Shown piece after piece: positions 25,692-41,300 of a stretch of DNA of 64,000 nucleotides. The stretch covers positions 91,444,190-91,508,189 of the forward strand of contig CM063508.1 in assembly GCA_032207245.1 (NCBI GenBank), in the 5' to 3' direction. A program made the translations under genes and the position numbers. Origin of the DNA: Pardosa pseudoannulata (taxonomy: Eukaryota; Arthropoda; Arachnida; Araneae; Lycosidae). The stretch's first letter is position 1. Every line of letters begins with the position of its first letter. Under the pieces are notes generated by a model that was not told the origin of the DNA, made no database searches, and saw nothing but the letters and a program-made list of their open reading frames with translations.

Positions 25692-28600
25692 CAAGCCTAT
25701 GAGAAGTCAACGAGCCTATAATGTCTTGATAATATGGTTTAATATGGTTATTCATGATTATTAATAACATGGTTATTAATATGGTTATTCATGACTAGTA
25801 ATAATATGGTTATTAATATGGTTATTCATGACTATTAATAATATGGTTTTTAATATGGTTATTCATAACTATTGCACAGTTTCACAAACATGACGTTGAG
25901 TGGCTAGCGGTGTCCACACTTTAACAAAGAAGCTACATTTGACCAAGGTTCATACAGCAATCCTTTTTGAGGACGCTCTCTTTCAATTATTACGCGTCAA
26001 GCGCTTTTATATGGAGTTATTAGTAATTCATGCGCCTGCATTAAACAGTGAGCTGCGTTTTCTGCCTTTAAACCCCTAAATTATTAATTTTATGTTTTCA
26101 AACCTGAGATATATATTTATATACATATACACATTCATATAATGTGTTTAATTTTAGTTAAAGACTGAGATAACAATAAAAGTTTGAAAAATAAATATTT
26201 TCAAAAAGCATTACTTAAAAAAAATTAAAAACACTTCTTCCTTTATTATTTGCTCAGAGTTGAACATAATTATTTCTGAATACAAGTGTATTCTCATTTG
26301 TAATTTATTATTGAACTTGTTAATTAATTTTTAAAGTAATCCATTAAACGACGTAAACCGGGTCCAAAGTATTTTTTAATAGTGTTATAATTTATGTTAT
26401 ACTAACAACATAAATTAGTTTATCTAAAATATATCTAAATTTCTTAATAGTATATCTAAAAGAGAAATATTTTATTATTCCTTACCTATGTACAGAGATT
26501 TGTGTTTTGCATTCCAGAAATTGGTGAGAAAATAGTGGACAACAGCATTTTCTTTCTTATCAAGAATGCTGACCAAATGACCTTTTTGGTCTCCGCCAAG
26601 AGCTCTGCACCTCTTTTCTGCTTCGTACCACTGAAGAGCATCGTTTTCGTGGTAAGCATTATAACAATGACCATTATAGTACTTCCAAGGCGGAGGACAT
26701 GCAGATTCATCTAGAATAAGACGGACCAGAATTGGTACTGAAATGTATATTAAATAACTGTTATAGACTTTTACTAGATATATGCATACAATCGAAAGAT
26801 CTTAAGCGTTAAGGGATGTAATAAGGTTTTTAATTTCGGTCTTGTATTGTAACCCAGTTGCTTTTCTTGAGTACTAAGGTGCATAGTTCGAAGGCGAACC
26901 ACAATATATGGATGATCAAATTAGAATTTTTGATAAATGTGATAAGGATAGAGCAATATTTACCATATGAAACACACAAGCCGTAATTATTTTGTTAGCA
27001 GGAATTCTTTCTGAGAGATAAAGGGGGTCACTGATAATAGTCCAGAATTTTTTAAATTCACGCATATATGGGTGACATTTACTGATGTATGTTTAAGGGA
27101 AATACTTTCCTTCGAACAGAATACTAGCCCTCATGGATCATGCTAAACCTCTTCATTAAAGTAAAAAATTAAAAGAAAGGTAGCTTGAGCAAAAGCAATT
27201 AGTAAATCAAATTTCAATCATGGTAAACACCATATTTTGGACCAACTGTATATCTTTTCTTTGAGTATTTTAGCTCAAAGATTAGGTTTCTATTCTGGTG
27301 CAGGTGTTTGGAAATAAATTCATGAATTCGACATATAATTCCTGTTTTATAGAAATTTCTCTTTTATAATTCTGCCGTGTTCTCTCTTGCAGACTGATTG
27401 TGGCAATTATCTTGTCGTATTTTTCTTTCTCAAGCTGAAGGTCAGATAAACAAATCCCTCAAACCATAGGGTCATGGAGGAGATATGCGAAGAAAAGTAG
27501 TGTTAAAGATATATTTTAGAATAGATACAGAGAGCACAGAACGAAGACAACGGAAAGAGGTAACGTGATGTATACGGAGAGTCAACCTGGAGTTATATTT
27601 GTTGTGGTTGGGGATGCTCTGAACCTCATTCTACAGATTAATAAATCCGTAATTAATTATGTTTAGTATATTTCTTCCTTATTAGAAATAACCCCTGCGT
27701 CTGATAACGTCGATTAAAATTAGCACAAGAGGAAAACTTTAAAAAAATTATAGAATTAAAGAAATAGCTTTTTTTTAACCACAACCGAGTTATTTCTTCA
27801 ATGTAAATGAGATGAAAATTTTGCCGAGTCACACCTAAGGTAAACTCAGAAATAGTTACGAAACTTTCTTTAACACTAAAGAAGTGACTCAATACTGGTT
27901 ATGAAACAGCTGTTTGTTCTTAATTTGTGTCTTTATTCAAGATGTCTTTGCTTGAGTTTTGCCCTATCTTCTATCACAAAGGCTTTATCATGCCACAAAC
28001 ACTTAATCAAATATTTCGATAAATAAGCAAAGTCCATTTGTTAAATCATGATATGATAAAATATTTGGTTTTTGTAAAGTACTAAAGTATTTTTTTTAAC
28101 TAATGAGAGTAATTTTCCCCATTTTTATTTTAGAAAAGAAATATGAGTAAGGAGGGTAATTAATTGCAAAAATTATACTTTATAGACGTAAATTTGAGGG
28201 ATAAAATTTGTTAAAAAAAGTACAGATCTCCTATGAATTTTCAATTCGGTTGCCTAAACACAGATTGAATAAGTAAATAATAGTAGATAAGCAAGTAATA
28301 ATGAATAAATAAATGAGCGATTTAAATAAGAATAATTTCGGAAATAATCTAAGAAATAAAATTTAATTCGAGAATAAATTAACTTTTATTAAACATCATG
28401 TGCTCATTAAACAAAGCATGGCTTATAATATTATCATTTATTCCAAGGACCATAACTTTGTTTCTTAAATTGCATGACATAAGATGAGTAGGGGAACTAT
28501 TGAATTTTTAATCAATTTAACTTTCATATATTTCCTTTATTGTAGTGAGTCAAACAAGTAAAAGACTCTCTAATTTTTAACAGTAAAACTTCTAGAATTT

Positions 28601-31600
28601 ATTTTTCAGATAGCCTGAATAAAAAAGGATATTTTATAACACACATAAACTTTTCTAAAATTCCCTCGTTCTCCTTTTAAACAGACACACATATTAGAAA
28701 TGTTCGAATCATTATAAATTAGGGATTTCTAAAAAGATCATCAGTACATGAATCCATTTATAATTAAGGTCATTACTATTTTTATGCTATTGTATTTATT
28801 GAAACAAAGAGAAGTACAGATTACCGAGTATAGATAGTTAAAGAGTGATTTATACTAATAACAACCTGAAACAAATATTGAGTCTAGTTTCTGTTCTATT
28901 ATTTTCTCATAATTAATCATTAGTCACGCTGCTCAAACGTTTAGCTAATTTGCAGCTACCGTTATTCTTGTTTTAAAATATAAAGTAATTAAATACTACA
29001 TACATTGTGAACAATTCATTATACAGAATTTTACATTAATTAACATAGCTTTAGTACTGGAATATTTCTTATATTATATTCATCTGTGAAGATGTAGTGT
29101 TATTTGCAAAATTACATTCAGAAATATAGATCATAGGTGCCAACTTCCAAAAGAGAAAAATCTGTAGTTTACTGCAGTTATTTGTAGTTTATTGTAGTAA
29201 CCCCATTTTTTTTAGTATGTAGATAAAAATATAAATTTTAAAAAGGGGAAAATAGCAATGTTTATTTAAACTATGAAAGATGGTTTGTTTTGGTTTTGGA
29301 GCGCTACGGTCTACTTTTTGCTACACGAGGGCTAATGAGACAAAAACTATTAAAGATATATTAATCTAGTATTCACAAATACTTTAAAAGTTAAAAAAAT
29401 CTGTAGTTTAGTTAAATAACATTTTTTAGTGTATATATAAAACATAATTAGAAAGTGCAAAATGGCAATGTTTCTCTAATATACATAACATACATATCAG
29501 TCTTAAGCATTTACAAATGCTGTTGTAAAGGATTTTGCTTTATCCAAAATTTGTTTGTGAAGCTCATTTTCGAAACATTTTAAACATTTACTGCATTTCA
29601 CAATTAATAACTGTTCTAATGTTTTATTACACAAAAATTGTCTAAAATCAGTTCTAATTTTTTTAGCTGAATACTCGCTCATCATTTGCGTTTCACTTCT
29701 TGCTGGTATACATAATTATGAATAGAGGGAAGAAGAAAGCGAGAATGGGATTTGTAGAGAAATTTTAGGGATTTTAGAATATATCGGTGGAAATCGGAAG
29801 AATAAGTTTTCCGATTGGAAGATCAGAAACACACTGAGAAATTGGAAAACTTCCGAGTATATCGGAAGCATTGGTACCTATGTATAGATATACAGTGGAC
29901 TCCGCTTAATGTGATCGCGCTTAATGTTATCAATCGCTTATTGTTATCGAAATCACTTGGTCCCGATTTTCTCTATTCATTTGTATGTAAAAATTATCAC
30001 TTTATTTGATCGTTACATCGGTTTCAGTTCTCGAACCTCATTGTAACTGGCAAAGGAATATTCACAGTGTATTCAGAAGGAACACATTTTTTTCTTTCCC
30101 TTCGCTGTTTGAATTTCCGAGAATTCCGCTCGTCCACCCAGGGAAATGGCGAATGAACAAAGGAGATGGAATTTTTCACGTTTCTAGAATTTTTCAGAAA
30201 TATGCACACCCTGCTGGTGGTCAATGGTTGTCAGATAAGCAGAAGTAACACATTATTATCGGAACTGAGAAGGAGAGTATTCACATTTTATGCCTTTCTC
30301 GCTTAAAATTATCGCTTGTGATCGTAACAAAGCGAATGATTAGATTGAACTTATAACTGGCAAAGATATTACAATGTATCAAAAAAATTTTATTTGTTGA
30401 ATTTAGAATTCTTTTAAATTAAATATGAACAGAGTTTTTTCATTTCCTGAATTTTCAGATACGATTGTAGGGTCAGAACGAACTACACATTTTTTATAAA
30501 TTTTTACATATATGTTTTTTTTACATGTTGTTATGGAAGCCAGAACATGATTTACATTAAAACAGATCGAAATTTTAAATATATACATTATTATTTTCAC
30601 AATTTATCAATGAGCTTTTAGAAAAAAATTTAAAGTACAATTGATCAATTTTTAATTATGTATACAATTCTTATGTTTTAAAGATAATATACAATACATG
30701 GTTATTGTTTTTATCTGAAATTTATGGTGAATAAATGAGTAATTCATCTAATTTTGCATATCGTGACTGTATCAATCGTTATTTCATCATACCAAACTGA
30801 TAACATTAACGGATCATTTTCATGTATTTTTCTGAACTATTTTCATTGTTTTAAAATATGGAAAAAAATTAGCAAAATAAGAAATTCCTAATATTTAGTC
30901 AGTTCACATTATCCTACATTTTGTCTAATGTTTCATTGCCATATTGCCGAACGATGGCCGATTGGTTAGAGTGCAGGCCTTTGGTACCGTTGTTCATAGG
31001 TTCGAATCCCACTGTGGCATGAATGTTCGTAGCAATTCGGAATCGGCTATAAGCTGTAGGTCCCAGTCTCATTAACCCTCGTGTTGCAAAATGTAGACCG
31101 TAGCACTCCAAACCAAACCAAATCAATGCCATATTAAGATGCATACTTTACGCTTCTTATTAGAGTTTAATTATTTATCATACTAATTTTTTCAAATAAA
31201 ATGCTGTATAAATATTAATTTAAACAAACATGAACTAGATCCGTAGTAATTTTAATAAATTAAAATCATACCATCTAAATCATATACATGAATATCTGCT
31301 GGCATCTGGAAACTTTTCGAGGCGTATTTTAGAGCAAATCCTCTGCCATTAACTTCAACATCGGAAGAAAATTCCAACAGCAGCGTGTTCCAGCTAGAGA
31401 CGATTTCGGCAGGGGGCATTTTAGTATTGCAAAACCTTCCAATTAAGTTGGACTTCAGATTGGTGTCACCGTCATACACTGCTAGGTAATCGTACTGGCA
31501 GTTTTCCCCTCCAATGATATCAAAGTCTTGGAAAGTAAGATTTATGAAATGAGAAGGCTGTGCGCTGAAAATAACACAGAAATAGTATTGTAAATACACA

Positions 31601-34600
31601 CACTCACACACATATATATCTAATATGGGTGAGATTCATTCAAAATCACAACACAGTTTATTTTTGGGGAGATACATGAAATCCACTTTTACAATCACTT
31701 TTACAACATCGTGCACCGAAACAATGTGATCCTGCACACCACACTTTTCAAGTAGGGATTTCTCAGGTAAAAAGACTATGAATAATCCCTAAGCACAATT
31801 GATCAAGTGATAAAAAATACCCATGTTTAAAGAGAACGCGCTAACTATTGGCTAAAGTAGTACAGAAAGAGGCTGAATTAAGTCTATAGTATGTCTGGAG
31901 GGAAAATTCAGAATTACCGTGCAACCCCCCAACGTACTTTATGAACAAAAGTTATTAAATTAATATTAAAATATGTAAATAAGGGATTTTAATATTACAT
32001 ATATATATATATACATATATATATTATGGTTAATGTGATCCATTGGTTATTATAAATAACTAGCATATAGCTCGTCATATGACGGAATTAGTAAATTTTT
32101 AATTTTCCAGAATTGTAAAATACCCTAAGAGGCAAGTAAAATAATGATTTGTTTTTTGACTGAGAATTATCTTGCAACAAAAAATAATAGATTATTAATT
32201 TAAAATTATCACATATGTACCTAATCTATTATTTAAGCCAATTATAAAAGAAAATTGTTTACGTAATATACTTGACATTAAAGATAAACACTTTAATGTA
32301 AAATCATTCAAAACAAATTACATTAGTAAAGCAATGTTAACATGTTTATGCCATTTTATTTATTTTTATATAAAGAGAGCTGTTGTACATTTAGAGCTAC
32401 ATAGGAATTATTACTTTTTACATTTGCAACGACTTGAGTTTCAATTGCAATATTGAAATACTTTACCACTTATAATGGAATTCTTTCAACTAATCTCTCT
32501 TAGTTATATAACTTCATATTATATCTAAGATAACAAATTTATATATGTTTTCATTTTGCTTAGAATTTATGACAGCTATAATATCCATCCTTACCCCTAT
32601 CTACATCTGATATACTTTTATGAGTGATTTCTCCTACATTCGCAGACAGAAATTTAGCTTCAAAAGACGTAACATTTTTTTACATTTGCATATTTATTAA
32701 ATGTTTAGCAGTTTTTTCCACAGGAGTCGTTTTTGTTCATTTTCAAACTTCCATCTCTTATCAGTTTTTTATTGCCCTTCATTTTGGCTAACACTGTTTT
32801 TTATTTATTTATTGTTTGTTTGTGTTTAGCAGTAGGACTTAATAGCATCATTCGCTAGAGTGAAAAAAACTCATCATAATTGCACAATGAGAAACAACAA
32901 ACAAATAACATCAAGATGACTACCAAAGTTATTTCTTACCAAGATGCAATTAGATGCTATTTTATTTCAAACAGAAGCTATTTTTTTATTCTGAAAACCA
33001 CAATTATATTCATACGAGCGATATATTTTATTTTATAGCATAATAGAGGATATTTTTTTTTAGATTCTCAATTTCTTACCAGTTTTATATTTACTTATTT
33101 TTTAATTTTAGTTACCTGGCATGTTTTAGGTTTGCTGAATAACAAAGATATTTACCTTCAATTTCATTTAAGAATTTAGTTTCTAATATAGATATTTAAA
33201 AATTTATCGTGGAAAAATAATTTTTTTCTCATTTGCAGCATATTTTTTTATTTTAAAATCATACTATCTGAAAGGGTAAAACTAAGATTTTTATAAAGTG
33301 AGTGATATTAAAGAATTTTTTTTTATATAAATAAACTTACCTGCAAAAGAGTTCTTGAAATTTTTTAAATTATAAACTACTTTTATATCAAATAAAATCT
33401 AACTAACTTTTATGTTTTCCTCATCTATATTAATACCAGAGATGTAGTTTAATTTATAGCCTGATAATGATATATTTTTAATTTTTAAATTCTTATAAGT
33501 TTTTAATTTTATTTTTTGGTTTTTAAAACGTCAGATAGTTTTTATTTTAGGTTTGAAGAATGATAAAGATATTTATCTTAGATTTCATTTAATAATTTAG
33601 TTTCTGTTAAGGATATTTCAATAGTTGTCTTTCGAGTAAGTGAATTTTATTTGTTTTTGCATTTGGTTTATATTTTTTGAAAATTATACCACTTGAAAGG
33701 ACAAAATTAAAAATGTTCTCAAAATGTAAAGTGTAATTTTAGTGCTTGTAAGAAATTCATCCTAAAAGGAGCAGAACATTTTATTTTATGTTGAGTAAAA
33801 AAAAGCAATTTTAATGAAAAATGTAAATTTTGAATGCAATCCCCTTGATAACATCTCAATAACATGTCAATAAATTACCAAAAGTATGTATGTGCACTAA
33901 TTTCTTATTAGGTTTTGTCAGCTTACCGTATTAACCAGCTGCATCGATGGTTGTTTTGGTATGGTAAGGGGTGACCTATAGAAACAATTTTTCCACAAGG
34001 AGATTCACACATATGCAATTCAGGGCACTGAAAGTCACCCACTCCACATCCTGGACAATCTAAAATTGAAAGAAAAAGGACAAATATAAAATTTAGATTT
34101 GGTCTACTGATCTATTTAACAAACCATTGTGGGTTTGAGCTCTTATGAAGTTCATTTTTACTTAATTTATACATTTACGCATATCCTTATAAATCACAGT
34201 TTTGATGATTGAAACTTTCTGCTTTTAACGTTTTAATAGAATTTGAAATTTTAAGACCATTATCTTCGCTTATATTAAAATATTTGGTTCTTTACTAGCT
34301 GTTTCTATTGCAAGCTCGATTTCACACGTTTCGTCGAAGTCAAGTTTACCTTCACTTAATGTATTTTGAATTTTTGATGTGTCAAACCACAAACTAACTT
34401 ATCAAGAATTGCATCATGTAAAAATTGTACAAAAGAACTCTCTTTTACTCTTTATACCTCCTATTCTACCTTCTATGCTATTGCTACCTTCATTCTCACA
34501 ATGTAAGTAGCAATATCTTCCATATTTTGTTTCCAATTATAAAATCTGATTTAAATATAGTAAAAATAATTAAGTAATTTTCACCTTAGTTTGCTAGTAA

Positions 34601-35288
34601 AATAAATATTTCATAGAATGTCCTTTTGAACCCTTTTAATTTCTTTGAATTACAGTGCAATTTAATAGTAATAGGAATTAGGAGGTAAAACGTGTAGTCG
34701 ATACTTACATGTTTATGGCACAAAATAGATATTAATATAGAATGAGATTAAATGAGATTAAAAAAACTGTATGTAAGCCTTTCTGGTTATATATATTTAC
34801 ACACTGCCGTGTTTATATAGTGGAGGGAAGAAAGCATCTGAATTGCCTCTTCTCCTAAAGCCGTCATGTTAAGTCGGGTTGACTGACTCGGAAATTAATG
34901 AAGGAATATTTGCACCTTTATAATAACAACAAAATAGAGTAAGGCATTAGAGAGTCATGTGGAGTGAATGAGTTTTTATTTTAGATCAAACATCAATCAG
35001 GCATCAATTATGTAACTTATTTTGTTAATTTCAGTTGTACGTAATTCTGGTGTTATAAATGAACAATACATAGAAAATTTTACAATTAATTTAAAAAAAA
35101 CAATAATTATTTTTTCATACATTTCTTTTTTTACTTTGATAAGGTAAGTGCCCCTTTCTTGCCCAAAAGCAATTATTTTGCCCACGGCTTTGTGGTTATA
35201 ACGCGGTTATAATGTTAATAATACGAAATAAAAAGGGGTGAATAATATCTTGACAGGTGTATCCAAATGACTAAGGTTGACCTTGCAC

Positions 35289-35375
<87 letters not shown>

Positions 35376-38300
35376 AGGATATTTTAATTAAAGTAACCAA
35401 ATAAATTACAATTATACTTTAAAATAAATTTCTAGCAATTTTACACCAAAAATGACAACCTTTGGCAAAAGTCTTTATTTCTGGTAACCTTTGGCGACAA
35501 TTAGAACACCGTCTTAACTTATGCTTAGCTTAACTAATCTTAATAACTACTTTACGTGACTTAGTTTCGGTTGTTAACATCCTCCACATGGTATACTCTT
35601 AACACATTTGACTGGCTGGCTCCTTTCACCTTCCTGACACTAGATAAGCGAATATTTAACGTTTTGGCAGCAGAATGGCGATAATAATGTGATATATGCG
35701 TTATCAAAATCGAGTAATTTGATTTTAAATAACTTTTTTTACCATACAACAAATGATATTACTGAAGGTTTTATAGCTTATTAACATTACACATTTGTGT
35801 AAGTAGTTAACTGATGATGTGCACATTCATTTGCTATCAATATCGGTATTTATAAAAGTAATCAGTTTCTAGAAAATTTTCAGTTTATTTTGTTATGGTG
35901 GTATGGTGATATATGGCGAAACACATCTTACCAACAGATTTATAAGTTGCATAAAATCCTCTGTATCTACTTCTTGAATATCTAAAACAACTTTGAAGAT
36001 GGATTTTCATCAAACCATTGGAAATTATTCTCTTTGGGAACAATCGACCGTCAGGAGATTTGATTATCGAACTGTTACCATATCCAGAGTACACTGTCAA
36101 TTCATCTCTACACCTGCCAGAATCCATGCTGTCTTCTTTCTCTGCCAAGTCGTAGACAATGAAATTTAGTTCCACGTGCTTGCCTGGTTCCGGTTCAATA
36201 GACCACCAACACGATTTATCTTCTCCGTAATACCGAGGATGATTTGGGGATGATACCACTCCTTTAGGTGTGCTCAAGATGTTTCCACAATGCACTAGAA
36301 AATAGGCAGTTAAGAAAATTTTCAATGGCAATAACTAGTAATGGCTTAAGTTTTGAATTTAGAAGGCAAAAATATTAAATTTCTCGTTTACTTTGAACTC
36401 ATAATGAATGAATGCATGAAGCTCATGTATGAACCTCATAATTTAAGTAACAAAAATAGTTTTAAATATTATATCATAAACTTTTACCTTCAGTCACACT
36501 TCTTATACATCTAGGCCTCATATGTGTTTTTAGTTTAGAATGAGCTTCGATAATAGTTGGCAGTACATAACTGAAAAGTTCATGCCGTAGATTTGTCAAA
36601 GTGAATACAGAAACAAAATACTTTTGTTTAGTTTTTGTCTTTTAACTAAAAAGTTTTTTTTTTGAAAACCGTTGATAACAATGTAAAAAAATAAGTTTAA
36701 AATAAGTAAAAAAAATCATCTAAGTGCACTGCTTGTTTTATTACTTTCTCTGTTCTATTTATTTTGTAACTTTTCTTGTAACTACCTTCGAAGCCTCATA
36801 AGAGGATTTTTGAATTTTATTTAATAGACAAGCTAAACATATATTTTTTCTTTATAAACTAAAGAATTGTATTTATTATTTTTTTCTGTAATTTTCTTAT
36901 AATATTTTAACCTTGTTCTATCGTTTTCTCGCCTCTGTCGTTGAAAATTTTCAGCTCCCGTCTTTTTGTTTCCTCAGACATGCTTGAGAAATTTGGGAAA
37001 ATGAATGTTTTTTGTGTTGTTAAGAATGTTTTTAATTTCATGTGGATAGTATCCCCGGGCTCGGCAAGGTTGACTCAGCCTTTCATTCCTTCAGTAAGTA
37101 GACAAACTGAGGACCAAGCATGCTTAAGAACTAAAAACTGGGGGTTTCGCGTAAAGTTGACCACCTAACATAAACATATGCTTCGCACACCAGAGCCCTT
37201 AGCCTCGGAAATGGATATTAGCCCCATAGGCCCTGAGTACCTTGGGGATGTTGTGCTGAGGAATTTTTTTTTTTTTTTTATAGTATAAATGATTTCTGTC
37301 TCATAAAAGAGTCTGTCATAGACCACGAAAGCAAGATTTAATTTTAAGTTATGGTAATGTTTAGGTAGTTTTAGGTAGAAATGGTCTTTCCTTCTATAGA
37401 ATACTGGAAAAAAACAATTGGACCATCTCATCCTATGGGACTATCCAAAAATGATGTGTCACTTTTCTTCAATATTTTGGACCCCCTTTCCCTCCTTTGC
37501 CCCAAAGTGTCACACTTCAACACACCCATTTCTCCCGTTGCCTCCTTTCATACAATTTTTCTTAAACATATACTTACAGTTCAGAAATAAAGCAAAACTT
37601 TATAGATCATATTCCAAAATTTTACTTTTAAATTTTAATTATTTGTTTTCATGGCGTTTGTAAATATAATGATAACAATAATTCGTGTATTTTGTTCTCA
37701 TGAAACAAGAGTAAAATAAAAGAAACATAATTAATAAAATACAATGGCAAGATGACTTGTTGTACAAATATGTATAAAACAGGATTTCAACTCTTCTTCT
37801 TATTATTATTATTATTATTTACCCTCTACTTTGTAATATTTCCGACAGGCAAAATTCCCAAAGAATAAACCCAGTTAACATGATCTCACAGGAAGATTTC
37901 TCAACAGTACTCCCTGGGCCAAGCCCTCTAGTACTGGAGTAATTATTAGTGGTACTGCATCAGACTATGAGTATGAGTTGGCATGACATACACAGAAAAG
38001 TTAAATATGGGTAAAGCAATGTTTTATGCAATAAGGGATTCTTTACTGTTAACATGACTTGAATTACTGGTCCATTTAAGGGAATCAAGACCCCCCTGTG
38101 CAGAGTCCTGGCGAATCAACTATGGAGAGGACTATAAGAACCGCCCCTCTGATCGAGTTTAAAAGACCCGTTCGAGTCCCCCCTCCCCCACATCTTTTCT
38201 CTCATTGATAGTCTCAACTGTAGCAGCGTTCTTCAAGGCTCCAAGTTTGGAGGGTCAAATCCTAAGATTATTATTGGTCCAAACCTGAACTTTTGATTGG

Positions 38301-41300
38301 TCTAGTAATTCTCATTTAGGTCGTAAATGCGTTTTTCTCCTCGTCTGTGCTTGCACACAGTCTAGATACTCCTTTCATGGGAAAAACTGAACTATTATTA
38401 ATTGCTGTTATTCCAGTTACTCTATTTGTTTGCACAGTGATCTAATCTTATTTGAACTGGAATTCATTTATTGTTGCACTATTATATGCTTTCTGCCTGC
38501 CCAAACTCAAACATCTTTTTCATATTCACCTTCCTCCTCTTATTTACACTTTCTTTCATGTTATCCCAACTTCATGTCATTTGTTTATGTGTACCATTAC
38601 CAGTAACCTATGAACTTGAGGGTTTGGCCCAGGAAGTTCAGTTGCCAACTCTTCCTGTGAGGAGTGTAAAGATGGAGGAGGACAAAGCAGTGATAGCCAG
38701 TTTCTTTGGAGGGGCTGAAGGTTAAAGGTCATTTTGATTAATCGCAGTGAAAAGGGGTCAGTGGCTGGCTGTTATTGAAATTTGGAATTTTTTGCGTTGT
38801 TGATCGATCGCTTTTTTCGAAAGCGTGTAGGCAATAGCACACATTTTCTCCAGCTCTCGTGTATGGTCATAATACATGTTGGTCGAGAGGTTGAATTTGT
38901 ACAGATATTTGTAAATAACTTTGTAGATACTCTCATTGAACAATTAATTTGTAAGGAACTATAATTTTATTTCATTGCTGTTATTTTGACTGACAAGTCA
39001 TTACCGTATCAATTACAAAATATTTTATGTTACTTATTTTAAATATAGCTAATATTTTGTACAATGATAAATACTTCCAATTAGTTGTAAATAATTAATT
39101 TATTTATAGCCACATATTTTGGTAAGCTCTACATCTATTTCCCATACTCTTCGTTTCTTTTAATTATTGAAATCGCTTAAACAAGTTAATTTAAGAATAG
39201 GATATGAAAACATTAAATAAATTAAAATTCATATTACATCTCAATGTATACAAAAATTCTCCTAAATACTCGAGAATACATGTTAACATGTAACAGGTAG
39301 TTAATGGGATGTACCTGGAAGTAAAGGAATAATTCTAATTTACCTTTGTCCCGACAACCTAATATCTCCATTCTCAAACAGGGTTGTTCATCATAATCTA
39401 AAATCTTTATTTGAACAACCCTAGCTGGTATCCCTTTTAAAAGATTGAATCTCATTGGCAGATCATTATTGTAGGCAGGAGACTGGCATTGATCGCATAC
39501 ATAAACCTAAAATTTTGAAAATAAGAAAATTATAAATGCTAAATAATAGAAATAAGTTTCTTAAAATAAAAATCATGAATAACTATTGATTCACATATGA
39601 TAGATTCGAATTTTTATTGTATAAACAATTTTCGAATAAAAATTGGATCATTAGAATAAAATTATCTCGATTCCTAATAAGCTCAAAATTAAATAAAAAT
39701 CAAAGAGGTTTAGGGGTTACCCTTCAATTTAAACCTTGAACGAAAGTTAATTCCCTCTAACATAAAACACACTTCTTCAATGAATAAATTATTAGAATAC
39801 AAGCTTAGTGAATTTGTTTTCCACGGACGCGATTTAAATTCCAAACTAATAAAGCAATTTGTCGCAACGTCATGAATTACTATAATGCCCTTCCCATTCA
39901 TTTTCAGGTTTACAACAGCCAATAGACAAACAATAAACTGCCTTTCCGTTTGAAACTAAAGCCAGAATTGTCATAAATTGAAATTTGCCCTGCTGCGTGA
40001 AATCACTTTATAGAATATAATCGCAAAAAGTGAACAAAACAAAAGTTGATCTGTCACCGAGTTATTAAACCTACAAGTTGAGTTGTCAAGACCTTTTTTA
40101 TTATAACTTTGAAACAAAAAATTGATAAATTTTGAATAAAATCTTCAATAATAATTTAGAAAAGTTATTAATCTCTTATTTTTAAATCTTTATTTTCTTT
40201 TGAATATTTTAGTAACAGCTGCAAAATGTCAGACAGTTATCAGTAGAATATTTAGTACATATAGAATTCACATAAAGTAGAATATTTATATATAATCTGT
40301 GTTGTATAGTTTTAAATCAATATAAATTTTATTAAATGCTTCTTAAATGGAAAGAAAATTAGAATGCATTGAATGTATACTTCAGTTCATTAATAGTTAT
40401 CTTCAGCTTTCTGTAATAAGCGAAATAATGAAGGCGAAAAAATTACTACAAGGAATATTCAATTGCTTTTTGATGATGGAGGAACTGTCTACTTAGTCCA
40501 TGACAAAATAGAACTATGGGGCATTGTGCCAGCTAACGTTATCTAGAGTATAGTTTCTCATTATATTCCTCGGAGTATTGATTTTCTATTTTAATGACTT
40601 TGAAACTTTTGTATTTTCAACGACTCATTTGAAAAAAATTTACTCAGACGTTGGATTATACCATTTATAATATGCCAAAAAAAATTAATATAGTTTATAA
40701 TATAAAACTAAAACTTTTTTGTCTAAATATTGCTACAAAAAAGATTGCCTACTTCTTTTAAGTATTGTTAATTTTCTAGTACAAAAATAGTTTTTTCTTG
40801 ATAAGTTTGAATTTGTACAGATATTTGCAAATAACTACTTTGGAAATACCGACTTCTGTGGAAACAGTATTTTTTAAACATCAGCGGTCTTTCTACTTTT
40901 AACTAATATAATGTTTGTAATTCATAAATAACAATGGACCACTAATAAAGTAATAAATGAAACTTTGGTACGAATTACAAACTTAGTATTGACATTTATT
41001 GGGGCTTGGTTTGGTTTGGAGCGATATGATCTACTTTTTTGCACACGAGGGTTAATGAGACCAGGACCTACTGCTTAAAGCCGATTCCAAACGGCTACGA
41101 ACACCCATGTCAACAGCGGGATCTCTGCGTACTGTGCGAACTACCCGCGAACTCTGATACCGAAGAGCAGAGCTGTACCATTCGGTCATCATTCGATTCG
41201 GTGAGTTTCACAGAATAAATGACAACGAATTTCTTAAAATATTGCAGGTAGGCAATAGTGTGATTCAAAGGCTTAAAGGTTAGAGAGTTCACCTTTGTAT

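Noticed and set aside
38471..38725. 84-codon plus-strand ORF with a hydrophobic start
   Set aside because: The hydrophobic part is T-rich intron; only the end ([11 protein letters not shown]) looks protein-like, and no family is recognised.
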